Assembly (NCBI GenBank): GCA_035578175.1
Contig: JAQMRL010000001.1
Coordinates: forward strand, 376,717,220-376,781,219
Reading direction: 5' to 3'
DNA: 64,000 nt
Source: Catonia carolina
Taxonomy: Eukaryota; Arthropoda; Insecta; Hemiptera; Achilidae
Shown here: positions 45,050 to 56,560 of the stretch, piece by piece
Layout of the letters: each line of letters begins with the position of its first letter
Numbering within the stretch: the first letter of the stretch is position 1
Position numbers and translations under genes: made by a program
Notes under the pieces: generated by a model
The model's database searches: none
What the model saw: only the letters and a program-made list of their open reading frames with translations
Told to the model about the DNA's origin: nothing

Positions 45050-46009
45050 TCAAGGTTTTTTTTATTGCAGTCAGAAAATAGAGGTCTGATAAGATCTGTC
45101 AAATCTGTATCTTGCATCCTGTTTAAAAATTATATTTAAGAATATTTAATAATACCTATGAGGAAGAAGAGGGGAGACGTAAATGTCATACTAAAGTCTA
45201 AGTTAAATGTGTTATAGGTTATATAATGTAATCCAATTATAAAATATAAATTCCTTCAATAAGCAACGCAGTTAACCGAAAATTCCTCGGGTAACAGACA
45301 TTTATCTTCTTGGTAGGCAATTATTATTCATCATTATCAACGAGATTGGTTTTCACCCTTTTCGTTTTTAAATGTTTTCAACGCCCACTTTTTAGATTCA
45401 TTAACTCACATTTATTATTGCTGGAAAAACATCTGGCGATCCTATAAATTCTGAAGATATATAAAAAGGCGAATACGACTTTCTGAAACAGTAATATGCA
45501 ACAAGTGAAATCTTGTACTAAAGTACATTATTTTCTTGATATAGAAGTAGAACTAATAGTTGTTTCTTTTACTCTGTTGTAATTAAAATGTAACATTCAG
45601 TGTGTAGAAATAAGTATTTTTATAACAGTTGAAACAGTAGCGTTAGAAACGATTCAAATTTACATTTTTTTGGAACAGAGAATTTGAGGAATAACTGAAT
45701 GAGTTATAGAAGAGGGTGCAAGAACACGTTCTTTCCTTAAAAATGAACTAATGTAAACTATTTTTCAGTTGACAAAAAATAACATGGTTGTTCCTTTGAG
45801 TACCTAAAATATTTTCCGTAGATGAGCCTTCAAGGTATTCGAGATGTTACTTCGGTTATATCTGTTAATAAAAGGTTTGATTTATAATAAAGTCACGAAT
45901 TTGATTCGAAAGTATGTAAAACTTTTGTTAGGCATTTCTTACGTAAAAAATTCGAATATGAATATAATGCACAATTGACCATACTCAGTAATTATGTTCT
46001 CAGTATCCT
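45050..46009. other. No gene seen
   Basis: AT-rich spacer without a supportable feature. Confidence 0.5.
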
Positions 46010-46182
46010 GTATAGTTTTTCTTTAATTTTACCATCTCTGTGAAACAGATCTACCTCTCCATTCATTTCATTTGTTGTAGCTATACATCTATTGATTGGA
46101 GCTATTTTACTTCTTGTGGCTACAGCAAACAGCCTGAAACTTCTTAAAGCTGTGCAAGGCACCCTTAATATCAAGGCGTAGG
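46010..46182 (+). mobile_element. Possible 3' end of an unidentified retroelement
   Basis: Directly upstream of a long TAA repeat the plus strand reads ATANSLKLLKAVQGTLNIKA before TAG. A short coding tail running straight into a TAA-repeat tail is how several LINE families end. The assignment is inference; no other domain is visible. Confidence 0.35.

Positions 46183-46267
<85 letters not shown>
46183..46267 (+). repeat. Pure ATA/TAA microsatellite, ~28 units
   Basis: An uninterrupted trinucleotide run of about 85 bp. The minus-strand ORFs with long Tyr or Leu runs (45992-46276 and 46107-46322) are translations of it and not genes. Its purity suggests ongoing slippage. Confidence 0.95.
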
Positions 46268-46268
<1 letters not shown>

Positions 46269-46522
46269 AAAATCATTTATGAAACAATAGAGTATTTTTG
46301 AAATGTTCTTGCCATATACCATATATGGAAGGGAATGTAGTTAAATGATTTTCAATTGGATTTAATATAATTTTCCGCCCAAAACATGTTCAATAATTTA
46401 GTAGTTCAATAAAAGTAAGAAGCGGTTACAGGAAAGAGTCAAGACAATATTTTTCAATTATGAAAATTAGGTCAATCGTTGTATTATTCAATTGTTTTAT
46501 ATCTGTTGAAACATATACCTAC

Positions 46523-46850
46523 TGTGTTGATCTAGCGGTAGATTCGTCACCAAAGTCAACTGTTTAACAGCTGATTTTCGGAGATAAAGGTTCCTGGTTC
46601 AAATCCTAGTAGAGATAAAATTTAGTTATTTTTATACGGATTTGAATAGTAGGCTGTGATTACCGGTGTACTTTCATGGTTAGGGTTTAATTAACCATAC
46701 TCTTTCAAGAATAGTTGGCCTGAATCTGTACAAGGCTACACCTCATTAACAAGTCATATACATATCCTCATCACATTGGGTCATGAGGTTGCTTATTATT
46801 GTTAAATTGAACGAATTGCAGTGTACACACAATTGGGATTAAAAAAATTG
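46523..46850 (+). mobile_element. SINE family S3, copy 2
   Basis: TGTTGATCTAGCGGTAGATT (A-box side), TCCTGGTTCAAATCCTAGTA (B box), ACCGGTGTACTTTCATGG, TTTAATTAACCATACTCT, ATCCTCATCACATTGGGTCA and a GGGATTAAAAAAATTG tail. The B box is closer to consensus than in copy 1. Confidence 0.75.
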
Positions 46851-46884
46851 ATTCTAAAACGTAGGCTCCCTCACTTTACACCAA

Positions 46885-47340
46885 TCAAAGCCCTCATTGC
46901 ACCAATGAGAGAGTTCGATAACCAGACAAAACTTAATCTGCTTAAATAATCATTACTCTTTACGATACTTGATGCAGTGGGTAAGTATTATAAAGAACTA
47001 GACAACTAGGTTTGGAATCCGTTGCCATATCTTCTGTGGCAACCTGTCCTCCTCCATTCCTAGCAGACAACTGTACCAAATGGGATGTCTTTCTTCAGTT
47101 CTGTCAATTTTGAAAAAGTAATGATTATTTTAATAGAGAGATTACAGTTATTATTCAATCAGAAATTAAATCTCATTCATTTCATTAGTTATTAGAAGCT
47201 CTAATTATACCAACGAGAGAATTCGATAAGCAGACAAAACTAATCTGCTTAAATGATCAAAGACTCAAAACAATACATACTTAGTGCATTAGATAAGTAT
47301 TGTAAACTACTACGCAACGAAGCGGTAGGTTCATGGTTTG
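46885..47340 (+). repeat. Imperfect direct duplication, ~308-bp period
   Basis: CCAATGAGAGAGTTCGATAA / CCAACGAGAGAATTCGATAA, then CAGACAAAACT, AATCTGCTTAAAT, and a weaker TAAGTATT..AAC..CTA part recur at 46905 and 47213. The second copy feeds the 73-codon ORF 47253-47474, which I do not recognise. Confidence 0.6.
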
Positions 47341-47462
47341 ATTTCCATCAACCTGTACAATCTAGAAAATGTTCGTTACGCAACAAAATCTTAACCACTT
47401 CATCAATGAAATTCTCAATGACCAAGCAATTGACACGAATTATTTTTGCTTATAATTTTCAT

Positions 47463-47705
47463 TATGGTACTTAACATTGAGCTGCACAATTTCCGTATAT
47501 TATGATATTTAACAGGAGGTGGGAAATTCTACTTTAAGGGGAAGATGTACCCAGTGGTTCACTCTCCGTTTAGAACTACGGATGTTTTCTTGTTCAGACC
47601 AATAGGTCTCTACTCCATTTTTGCTTTAAACGTTGCACATCTGTAAAGTTTTTTGTAGTTAGATCACGGGCTCGTTGGTTTGGGTGGTTATCTAGTCGTT
47701 ACTTT
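47463..47705 (-). mobile_element. Jockey-type LINE 3' fragment, frame intact
   Basis: On the minus strand it reads RLDNHPNQRARDLTTKNFTD then VQRLKQKWSRDLLV and TGA, followed by a 3' untranslated part matching the copy at 38895 (CCCACCTCC, GGAAATTGTGCAGCTCAATG). It is severely 5'-truncated. It is the same family as 38895 but closer to an unbroken frame. Confidence 0.9.
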
Positions 47706-47803
47706 TGTATGTTGTATTAAAAACCTACCAGAAATATTCTAGCACTGCCTCTATTAAATAAAACACATACTTCTCAAGGTTTCTGAATCCTTTAATCTTT
47801 TTC

Positions 47804-47995
47804 TTATCCAAGGCGGCGAGAAAACTCATGTTCACTCCACTCCCTTACGATGGGGGAAGTAATTTTGGACTCAATTGAGGCGTCCTCGTCCAGCCCCAAG
47901 GAGGCCGCAACCGCCTACCAACCAAAAACCCGCCGCCTGGCCACTTGATCCGACATCAGCAAACAACCCTCCAACCCCTCGGAACTGTTCATATA
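47804..47995 (-). pseudogene. GC-rich coding-like segment with one in-frame stop
   Basis: On the minus strand, right after a good splice-acceptor-like string (CCTACATTTCCCTTGTAG, AG at 47996-47997), a frame starts at ATG 47990-47992. It reads MNSSEGLEGCLLMSDQVARR and RVFGW, meets one TAG (47915-47917), then continues AVAASLGLDEDASIESKITS and PIVREWSEHEFSRRLG to TAA (47804-47806). A second frame is also open for 46 codons. Composition is far less AT-rich than around it. No family recognised. It could be a decayed exon or a mobile-element fragment. Confidence 0.3.
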
Positions 47996-48009
47996 CTACA
48001 AGGGAAATG

Positions 48010-49511
48010 TAGGGTTAAAATTTTACATGCTGTCAGCGGGGCGTGGAAGGGAGCGTAGCCTAACTCCCCTCTCGCTGTCACTGACCAACACTCACTTTTA
48101 CACTTTCATTCATCTCTTTTATTACCAGCTCAGGAAATTAGTGTGCCTACCTTACTTTCTGAGATCGGGATAGGATTAAATCCTTTAATCTTATAGATAT
48201 ACAAACTAGTGAAAAAGAAAATAATTATAATCGTAATTTTCTAAATTTGGCAAAATATTGTATTAAAAAGCCCACAAGTAGATGTTCTTTAAATTTTTAG
48301 CAATTAGATTAAATAGTATTTCTACATAGTCCTCCGTACGGTAAAATGTGATCAAATACCTAACAAACTAATAAAAAGATAATAAACGTTGAAAAATTAA
48401 TCGAAGAGAAAGGAGACTTACAGTTTATTTGTTTCAATATTGTTAGTTTATAATGTTAATATTTTGGTTACATTGAAAATTTTGAACGGTTTTCAAAATT
48501 TATTATAACATGCATTAGCTGTAAGTTACTGCGTCTTTCTGAGTGAATATTACGATATTTTGACGTATGTGAATTGGTAACACTGTTTATTCAATTGTTC
48601 TCAAAATCTAATCAGCTTAACTAGAAACTGGAACTTGTATTCAGATTTAGGTGTAATCGGTTAAATGCTTTTTGAGCTATCATAACCACATAAATTAGCC
48701 CATCCTACGTAGTCAAGTTAACTACCCACTCACCTCACAAACCACCTATAAATTCTGTATACTGATACAATCATGTTTTAATTACAAAAAGAACTTCTTT
48801 GTTTTTGAAATAAATTAAAAATAAACTATTGTGTTTGGTCGATAAGTTTGTTAAGTAGTTTTATACTCTTTTAAAAGTAAAGAAATAAACTTGTTAATAT
48901 CCTATAAATCGTAAAAAGTTTTATGTCCTTCACAGACGGTTTTCTATTGGTTAAATGAATTTCAGTAGTTTGGAATCAATATGGTTGTTGTAAATGTTTT
49001 TGAAACCGCTCCGTTCTTAAAAAAGTCTAAAAATGTTTTTGAGTAAATTTTACGAAGATAACAAAATATTACTATTAAAAAACTATTATTTAAAAATTCT
49101 TAATTATTGTAAAATTATAAATTGTATTATTAGATTGTTATTACAGTAAATGTACATGGATTAAAATACAATTTTGTAAACCTCTTCATTGTTACTGAGT
49201 TAGTAATTCAATTCGTATTTTCTTTAAACTTTTTAGATTGTTTAGAAATTATATAATATTAAATTGCACAAATTCAGTGAGAGTAAGGCTCGATTACCAC
49301 GGGAACCGAGAGCTTATTAAGAATTTTGACTAAAACTGTTGTCAGCTCATATTTATTTTCAATACAAGTTTTTATACTGTTTTTGAAAAACGTACAATCC
49401 AGTTTCCTTAATAAATGTATCTGCATACTATGATAATATTGTACTTATTAGTGTCAATTTTTAAAATTTTCATCAATCATTTTGTTTTGTTCGTCCGTAA
49501 CATTTAAATGT
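48010..49511. other. No gene seen
   Basis: AT-rich spacer. Bases 48030-48100 are slightly GC-rich with GGAAGGGAG and CTCCCCTC inverted to each other; the significance is unclear. Confidence 0.45.
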
Positions 49512-50550
49512 CAGAAACTACAAGAAATAGCAACAAACGGTTTTCGTATTCGTAATTTACACAAAAAGTTAGTGAGCCTATATTGGATTTGAAGTTTCGG
49601 TTTTGACAGGCAGTAACCCAAAACTGGAAGTAAAGATATCAAAGTCGGGATTTGGAAACAATAATAAATAGTATTATTACATTCCTCTTAATGAGTAGAT
49701 TCAGAAATAATATGCCCATAACGGGCAGGTTGAGTGTTAAATTAATTGAACTCGATCTGTTGGTTCGAGGGCTACAAAAAATAGTTCTGTTTCTTATCAT
49801 ATGGTCAGCCAATTATAGGACAGAACTATTTAAGAGCAGAAGAGAAAGAGGTGTAAAGACACTAGTCAGAGTACTCTCTTCTGAGAGTAATGAATTTCAC
49901 TAAACAGCCAGACCCTGTGGTAAATGAAGTGAAGGTGTCATTTGCAGGTTGAAAAGTGGGTGCTTTTCGAAGGGCCTGGCATGCTGATAAGCATACTCTT
50001 TCAACTCAGTGAGAAAGGCAATAGTAAACCACCTCACTCGTCGTTTTTACTTAGTTAAACCTCTCGAGGTTCAAACCAGCCTTTCGGCTGTTAACCTAAA
50101 CAACAACAGAAATAATTGGGTTTAAATTTTCGGTTTTGACGTAAGTGGTCCTAAACCGGAAGTAAAGAATTAAAATCAGAAACTACAGGAGATAGCAACA
50201 AACAGATGGATTGGATTTGAAGTTTTGGTTTTGACCGGAAGCGCCCCAAAACCGAAAGTCAAGAAATCAAAGTCAGAATTTGGAAACAAAATAGTGTCAT
50301 TATATTCCTCTAAGAGTAGATACAGAAATAATTGGGTTTAATGTTGCGGTTTTGACTGGAAGTTGCCCTAAACCGGAAGTCAAGAATTCAAAGCCAGAAA
50401 CTACGAGAGACAGCAACAAACAGTTGGATTGGAATTGAAGTTTCGGTTTCGACCGGAAGTGTCCCAAAACCGGAAGTCAAGATATCAAATTTGGAATTTG
50501 GAAACAAAAGTAGTCATTCAATTCCTCTTAAAGATTAGTTACAGAAATCA
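49512..50550 (+). repeat. Three-unit tandem array with paired CCGGAAGT motifs
   Basis: Units start at CAGAAACTAC (49512, 50177, 50395). Each contains TTGGATTTGAAGTTTCGG, a pair of GGTTTTGACCGGAAGT and AAAACCGGAAGTCAAG blocks, and AATTTGGAAACAAAA. The period is 218 bp between units 2 and 3 and about 260 bp between 1 and 2 once the inserted SINE is removed. Identity is roughly 80-85% by eye. No ORF. Confidence 0.8.
49702..50116 (+). mobile_element. SINE family S4, complete, nested in tandem array, 10-bp target duplication
   Basis: CAGAAATAAT at 49702-49711 and 50107-50116 flank a 395-bp insert, and the array sequence is continuous after removal. It runs ATGCCCATAACGGGCAGGTT to CGGCTGTTAACCTAAACAAC plus AA. 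TGGTTCGAGGGC at about 49763 resembles a pol III B box. The 83-codon plus-strand ORF is a shadow. Confidence 0.92.
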
Positions 50551-51678
50551 CTATTGGTTTTTGCCATAAGTAAAAGGTAAGCCTTTTCAAAATTGCCACC
50601 AGCCATGAAACGCGTCATCTTATGAAAAAGATTTTTAAATTAAACTTTTTGTGGTTTAATTGTACAAATGCACAACCTCTACATATGAACGCTTTCATTA
50701 TGACATGATTTAAGAATATGATTCCATTGAAGTTACTACAATTAGGTACTCTAGGTTTACAAAATTTAAAATTTTAATGCTTGGAGACGAAAATTAAGTT
50801 TTGTTGGAATTCCAATGATTTTGAAGGGATGAGGCCTACTGATGACAGTAGATATTAAATTATTGTTCTATTGTTGTTAATTTTAAAGCGACCGCATCTT
50901 CTTAAGCATTTTTTATCATTCATAAATATTCAAGAGTCTGCAATAAAACTATCAGAGAATGTGATTAGCATAATAAGATAACAAACAAATAACATGAAAT
51001 ACAGCGAAATAAAAACAAATATTGATATCCAATGGTATTCGAGTATTTTTGAGTATGTAATTAAATATAAAGTTTTAAAAACTACAACATATTTACAAAA
51101 TGGTTGGGTTTTAACTTTCTATTTAGATATATTTTAAAATTATGATAATTTAGAAAATATCTCCATTCCATCTTCTTTAAACATAGGGCTGTATTCCCAG
51201 AAAAAACGGTAAGGTTCTTGAGTTAGTAAATTTGAATTTTGTAGTAATATTGAAAAGATATCGTCGTAGAAGGGCTCCGATACATCTTGATCGTAAGAAA
51301 TTCTGAAATCTGAATATTATATCATTGTTCAGATAATATGGAGCTCTTGATATAGGACAGTATAGGACAGAAACTTTGATGGCCAAAAATCATGTTAAAT
51401 GTTATTTGAAAATAAGAAATGTAAATTAAAAAACATACATGAGAAGAATAAAATAAAAATAAAATACATACATGAGTGAAAATACATACATGAAGAGTTT
51501 GTTTCTTAAGTATTTGAGACTGTCTGTAGAATATTATAAAGTATCTTACAAAAAGTTTTTTTCACCAAATTATGATTGATACAAGGACCAAATAAATAAA
51601 TTAATACTAGGAATTATTAATGTAAAAGTATCTTTGGGCGGTAAAATTTTTTATATTCAAATATACCAAACGTACTTT
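50551..51678. other. No gene seen
   Basis: AT-rich. The 69-codon minus-strand ORF at 51177-51386 has no recognisable domain. Confidence 0.5.
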
Positions 51679-52042
51679 GTCCATAACAGACAGGTGGCAC
51701 GTGTCACACATTTTGCACTTGATCTGCTAGTTCCAGAGCTATAAAAAAGAATTGATCAGCTAATTATATGACTATAGTATTTAAGAACAGAAGATGTAGA
51801 GGTATAAAAGACAATAGTCAGAGTTATCTCCTGTTAGAGTAATGAATTTCATTATACAGCTAGACCCTGTGGTTAATGAAGTGAAGGTATCATTTGCATA
51901 GATTTTCAGAGGGCCCAGCATGCTGATAAGCATACTTTTTCACTCAGTGAGGAAGGCAATTGTAAACCACCACACTTCTCGTTTTACTTAGTAAAGCCTC
52001 TAGAGGTTTAAACAAACCTTTCGGCTGATGACCTAAACAAAA
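51679..52042 (+). mobile_element. SINE family S4, internally shortened
   Basis: GTCCATAACAGACAGGTGGC at the head and CGGCTGATGACCTAAACAAA at the tail. About 25 bp near ATTTGCATAGATTTTCAG are deleted relative to other copies. No target duplication recognised. Confidence 0.8.
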
Positions 52043-52663
52043 CTCTTAATGTTCCAACTTTATGCCCATATAACTTTTGCAATATTAAATTTAAAAATAA
52101 AAAATTTTAGTTATATGTTTTTTAAACTTTTAATAATAATTTTAAATTCATTTAAGTTTCTAACTTGACTTCATGACACAAATAAAATCAATTCATTAAA
52201 AAAGTTTATAACCGACTAAAATATTTGAATAACTATTAAGTGATTTGTTAACTAACTTATAAAGCAATCAATAAAGTTGATTAACTCACATGCCGTTTAC
52301 GTGAAACTCTTTAAAAATCTCTTTTTGAATATTTTAGAGTACGGTTTGGGGAGGCCTAGTATGTATGGGAATACTGTATAGACAGAGATACACAGCTGAT
52401 CGCTGGCACAGGCAGCTTTGCTGTATTGATCCCACACACAACACTATGTTCCTTCCACTCACTTCATTCAATACTACGTGTACTACTAATAATAATACCA
52501 ACTACAATTTTGCAATTTTTGTTACTTTTTATTACATGAATATTTCATTACGGTTTTAAAAATATTATTTAGTTTTTTTATAACATTCGAACGTATCCTC
52601 GTTTTAATCTAACGTTGGCAACTCAGAAATTAATAGATTTGTTAAAATGAATAAAACAAATAA
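52043..52663. other. No gene seen
   Basis: AT-rich. The 64-codon ORF at 52365-52559 begins in a less AT-rich patch but shows no known motif. Confidence 0.5.
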
Positions 52664-53600
52664 TTTTTACTTTTTCTTGCCTATAAAAATATATACGAAG
52701 GAAAGTATTGTTTTCATGTCGATTTTTTGAAATCGAGCTTTCACCGGATAAACACGTTTCAGACCCCCTGAACCTAAAAAACATGTTTTTAGCTATTGGT
52801 CTGTGTGTGTGTGTGTTTGAACAAAATATCTCACGAACGGAATTTCGTACAAAGTTGCAACTTGAAACTTAAGTAAGATACCTCTAGAGGACCCAACATG
52901 AACATTTTTATCAAAATCGGTCGACCAAAAGTAATTGTTTATTCGTGTAATTTTTCATTTTTTTGCATTTTTTCAAAAACGGCTCCTACGATTTTTATTC
53001 AATCGCCTCATTTACTACAATTTTTATGCTCTATAAGATAGAGAAGGCGCCTTATGTGCTGAAATTCTTGGGGAGGTTGTTTTCTCGTAGAAAAACAATG
53101 CTTTTTTAAAAATATACATTTTAGCGTAAAAGTGTATACTATATTATGAAAGTTGTAGACAATTTGAAAATCTACAACTTTTATTTCAAAAATGTTTTAG
53201 TATAACGCTTAGTTTAGCGTTAATTAGTGATTTTCTGTTTTTTGTTCATGAAAATCGGTAACCAAAATCGATTTTTTACGATTTCGGTCGTAGTATCCAT
53301 TTTACGACAAAAATGCATATACTGGAATCAAATTTATAGAAAATTAAAACATCTACAACTTTTGTTCTTAGCATTTTTTCTATAAAGCTACCTTAGCGTC
53401 AAAAAGTGATTTTCCGTATTATTAAATTAAACTAAGGTTGGTTTTCATTTTGCATCATTCTTTCATGATTAAAATAAGGTTATATTTTTTGAGGTTAGTT
53501 TTTTGTTATTTCTAATGTTTTATTACTAATGTTCGGTTACATTGTTCATTATTTGCATTGGCAAGAGAAAGTTGTGGGAGTGTTTAACACCAAATTTTTA
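52664..53600 (+). mobile_element. Helentron-like element, copy 9
   Basis: Complete: TTTTTACTTTTTCTTGCCTA end, TTTCACCGGATAAACACG, a GT run at about 52803-52816, TATAACGCTTAGTTTAGCG, and the end GGCAAGAGAAAGTTGTGGGA with AACACCAAATTTTT. Confidence 0.85.
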
Positions 53601-53796
53601 ATAAAATTTTGTTTTTCTAAGGATAATAAAAAATACCGTTCAGAAAATTAATTAACCAAAAATGTTAATTCCACAAAATAAAATAAATTAAAGGCCTCTA
53701 ATACTTTGAAAGTTGAATAAAATGTTATTGCGTACTATATTTGCCCTAGACGTAGAAAATACTTTGAGCTAATAATAAGTTCTTAGATCACGTTTT

Positions 53797-54176
53797 GCTC
53801 ATAACAGGCAGGTGAAGTGTTAAATTATTGTGCACTCGATATGCTAGTTCCAGGGCTACAAAAAGTAATTCTGTTTCTTACCTCATGGTTAGCTAATTGT
53901 ATGACTGAAGCATTTAAAAACACAAAAAATTGAGGTGTAAAAGACACTTGTCAGAGTTATCTCTTCTGAGAGTAATGAATTTCATTATACAGCCAGACCC
54001 TGTGGTGAATTAAGTGAAGGTGTCATTTGCAGGGTAGAGTATATTTCAGAGTACCTGGCAAGCTAATAAGCATACTTTCCACTCAGTGAGGAAGTTAATG
54101 GTAAATCACCTTACTCCTCGTTTCACATAGTAAAGCCTCTAGAGGTTCAAACCAGCCTGATGACCTAAACAACAAC
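53797..54176 (+). mobile_element. SINE family S4
   Basis: GCTCATAACAGGCAGGTGAA at the head and CCTGATGACCTAAACAACAA at the tail. The CTTTCGG part of the terminal stem is missing. It lies about 190 bp after a Helentron-like copy. Confidence 0.8.
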
Positions 54177-55860
54177 ATTGCATTGTTAACATATTAACAT
54201 GATTACATTGTAAATATGTTAAAGCGGATGAAATCAAATATCATGAGGATTACACGATAATAAATCCGTCATTTCAATTAATAACAAAACTAGTTGTTCG
54301 TTAGGCTGTATAAAAAAATAAAAGATTTTCCTGAAAATTTTAAATGAACTTCTTCAGAATGAAATCCATTTATGTGAGTGGATGATTTTGCTGAAATAAA
54401 TGACGTACTTTCATTTACTTTTGTTTTATTTAAACATTTTAAAATTTAGGATAAGTTACCTATTTTGTTTTGGATAAAAATTAACCAGGTAAATGATTAA
54501 TGCAAATTAGAGAAATAAAGTATAGCCTACTCTATATAAAAGTACAAAGATAATTCTTAAAACAAAAAATCAAGAAAATATATTTAGGCTTACGTATAAC
54601 AGGTACAAACAAATGTTTCGAAAAACAGCACGGATAAATCTGGCAAACGGAGGGTTTAAATATTTTTCGTGTTAATATATCTTTCGGAATAAAATGATTA
54701 ATAATAATTAAGATATATTTATCACACAAATGTAAAATACTGACGAAAGCCGATCAGTTAAGTTTTTGATCTAATATTCAACCGATGACTCTAAAATCTG
54801 TTTCATGGGATTAATTCTCTTGTTGAGTAAACTTTATAGAAAGTAGGCCGACCAGATTTACCAGATGACTGAAGGTCATAAGCCACGTGTAAGTTCATTT
54901 GTAGGAGACGTTTCTCGAAACTTATAATTCTACACTAAATTTGATAATCTTAAATAATAAAAAAATAATTTTAACACCGCAATAATTATGTTAAAGTGTA
55001 AATATGACTTTAGTACATCAAATAGATTTCATAAACGATTTCTTTTAATACAAAATTTTTAATAAAAGGACCTTTTGAGATTTGAAAATCTATTACGTCT
55101 ACAATAATTCTACCAGAAGTTAAAATTTCAAGTATGTTATTTTATTTTTTAATTTACAAATTCTATTTACGATCTGTTGTTACAGAACCATAAATAGATT
55201 AGTGAATTTTGACTTTATCTGAACCGGTTTTTGTATTCAACTAAAATATGAAATTTCTTCTTCTATAACAGTTAAAGTAGATAAATTTTTATGAATCTAA
55301 TTTATTATGTACCAGAAAGTAACCATCAGAGCTATGTCTTTTATGGTGTTATACCTCAGAACTAGTTTTAAAAATGGTTTTGTCAGTTAAAAGTTTGTTT
55401 TGAATCGATCATTTTGATTTTGTTCCGAGATGCGAAAAGTTTTATTTAAAGGAAATATTTGACCATTCTTGAACCTTTGTTTAAAACTATTGAAATTATT
55501 TATTATCATTGTGAAAAACATTAATTATTTTATAAAAATAAATAATTACAGAACTTTTTTGAAAATAAAAATAAAAATAATTTATATTGTGTAACTAAAC
55601 TGTTAACTAATTTTTTTAAATACAGAGTTTTTGACAACTTTTAGACATATTTCCTCTTGATATAATCTTGTTTATGTTTCTGCAGTATTGAAGAACTTAT
55701 TTTTCGTTGCAATTAATAAGTCATATCCCAAAATATTGCCTGTAGAAATTAATTGTAATACTATACATTAAAATAAAATATAACAGATATTAAGTACCCT
55801 AATGCGGGTTAGCCTTTAATTGGACCTATTCAAATTTGAAATGGGTAGTAACAAGTATAT
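54177..55860. other. No gene seen
   Basis: AT-rich spacer of 1.7 kb. The 65-codon minus-strand ORF at 54532-54729 has no recognisable domain. Confidence 0.5.
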
Positions 55861-56018
55861 TAACCGGAAACACAATGGAAAAGTCACTCTTGTCATTGAA
55901 GACAATATTTAACATAGTTCTGTATAATTGAACTTAATTAAACCGGAAACTAAATGGAAAAGTCATTCTTGTCATTGAAGACAATATTGAACATAGTTCT
56001 GTAAAATAGAACTTAATT
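55861..56018 (+). repeat. Two-copy tandem repeat, 78-bp period
   Basis: AACCGGAAAC, AATGGAAAAGTCA, TCTTGTCATTGAAGACAATA, AACATAGTTCTGTA and GAACTTAATT occur twice, starting at 55863 and 55941, with about 90% identity. Confidence 0.9.
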
Positions 56019-56222
56019 TATTCTGAACTTGCTGTTTATAATAAAACAGGTGTATTATTTAACTCGATTTTGATCAATTACTAGCCCGTTTACTTACTTT
56101 GTTTTCACTCACCGCCATTCAAAAAATATGTCTATTAATGAATAGTTGGGTTTATGTCATCAGCAGGTGATGTGCCAGTCAACTTGAATAGAAATTTAAA
56201 TTTATTGCTGCTCTATTCTCTT

Positions 56223-56560
56223 GAGCCACCGGGTTGGTCTAGAGGTAAAGTCGTCCCCTCAAGCAGCTTTTTAACAGGTGATTTTTGGAGACGATTATTC
56301 CTGGTTCAAATCCCAGTAAAGTAAAGATAACGTAGTTACTTTTATAAGGATTTGAATACTAGACAGTGGTTACGGTGTATTTTTATAGTTGGGGTTCGTT
56401 TAACCATAGTCTACTCTCTCAGGAATGGTCGGCCTGGGTCTGTACAAGATTGCCCTCATTTACGCATCCTACACATCATCCTTATCTCATTGGGTTGCTG
56501 GGTTGTTCATTGCTCTGAATTGAAGAGGTTACAACGTACTCACAATAAGGATAAAAAAAG
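56223..56560 (+). mobile_element. SINE family S3, copy 3
   Basis: The head GAGCCACCGGGTTGGTCTAG (A-box side) is followed by TCCTGGTTCAAATCCCAGTA (B box). The body has CAGGAATGGTCGGCCTGGGT, TCCTTATCTCATTGGGTTGC and CAACGTACTCACA. The best head of the three copies. The 111-codon ORF 56352-56687 is a reading through the element and flank. Confidence 0.8.

Noticed and set aside
45992..46322. ORFs with poly-Tyr and poly-Leu
   Set aside because: Direct translation of the ATA/TAA microsatellite.
49512..50550. CRISPR-like or satellite array
   Set aside because: Only three diverged units of 220-260 bp, with no short repeat-spacer structure. Ordinary tandem duplication with a SINE insert.
51177..51386. 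69-codon minus-strand ORF as a gene
   Set aside because: Composition matches translated AT-rich DNA and no motif, splice pattern or repeat conservation supports it.
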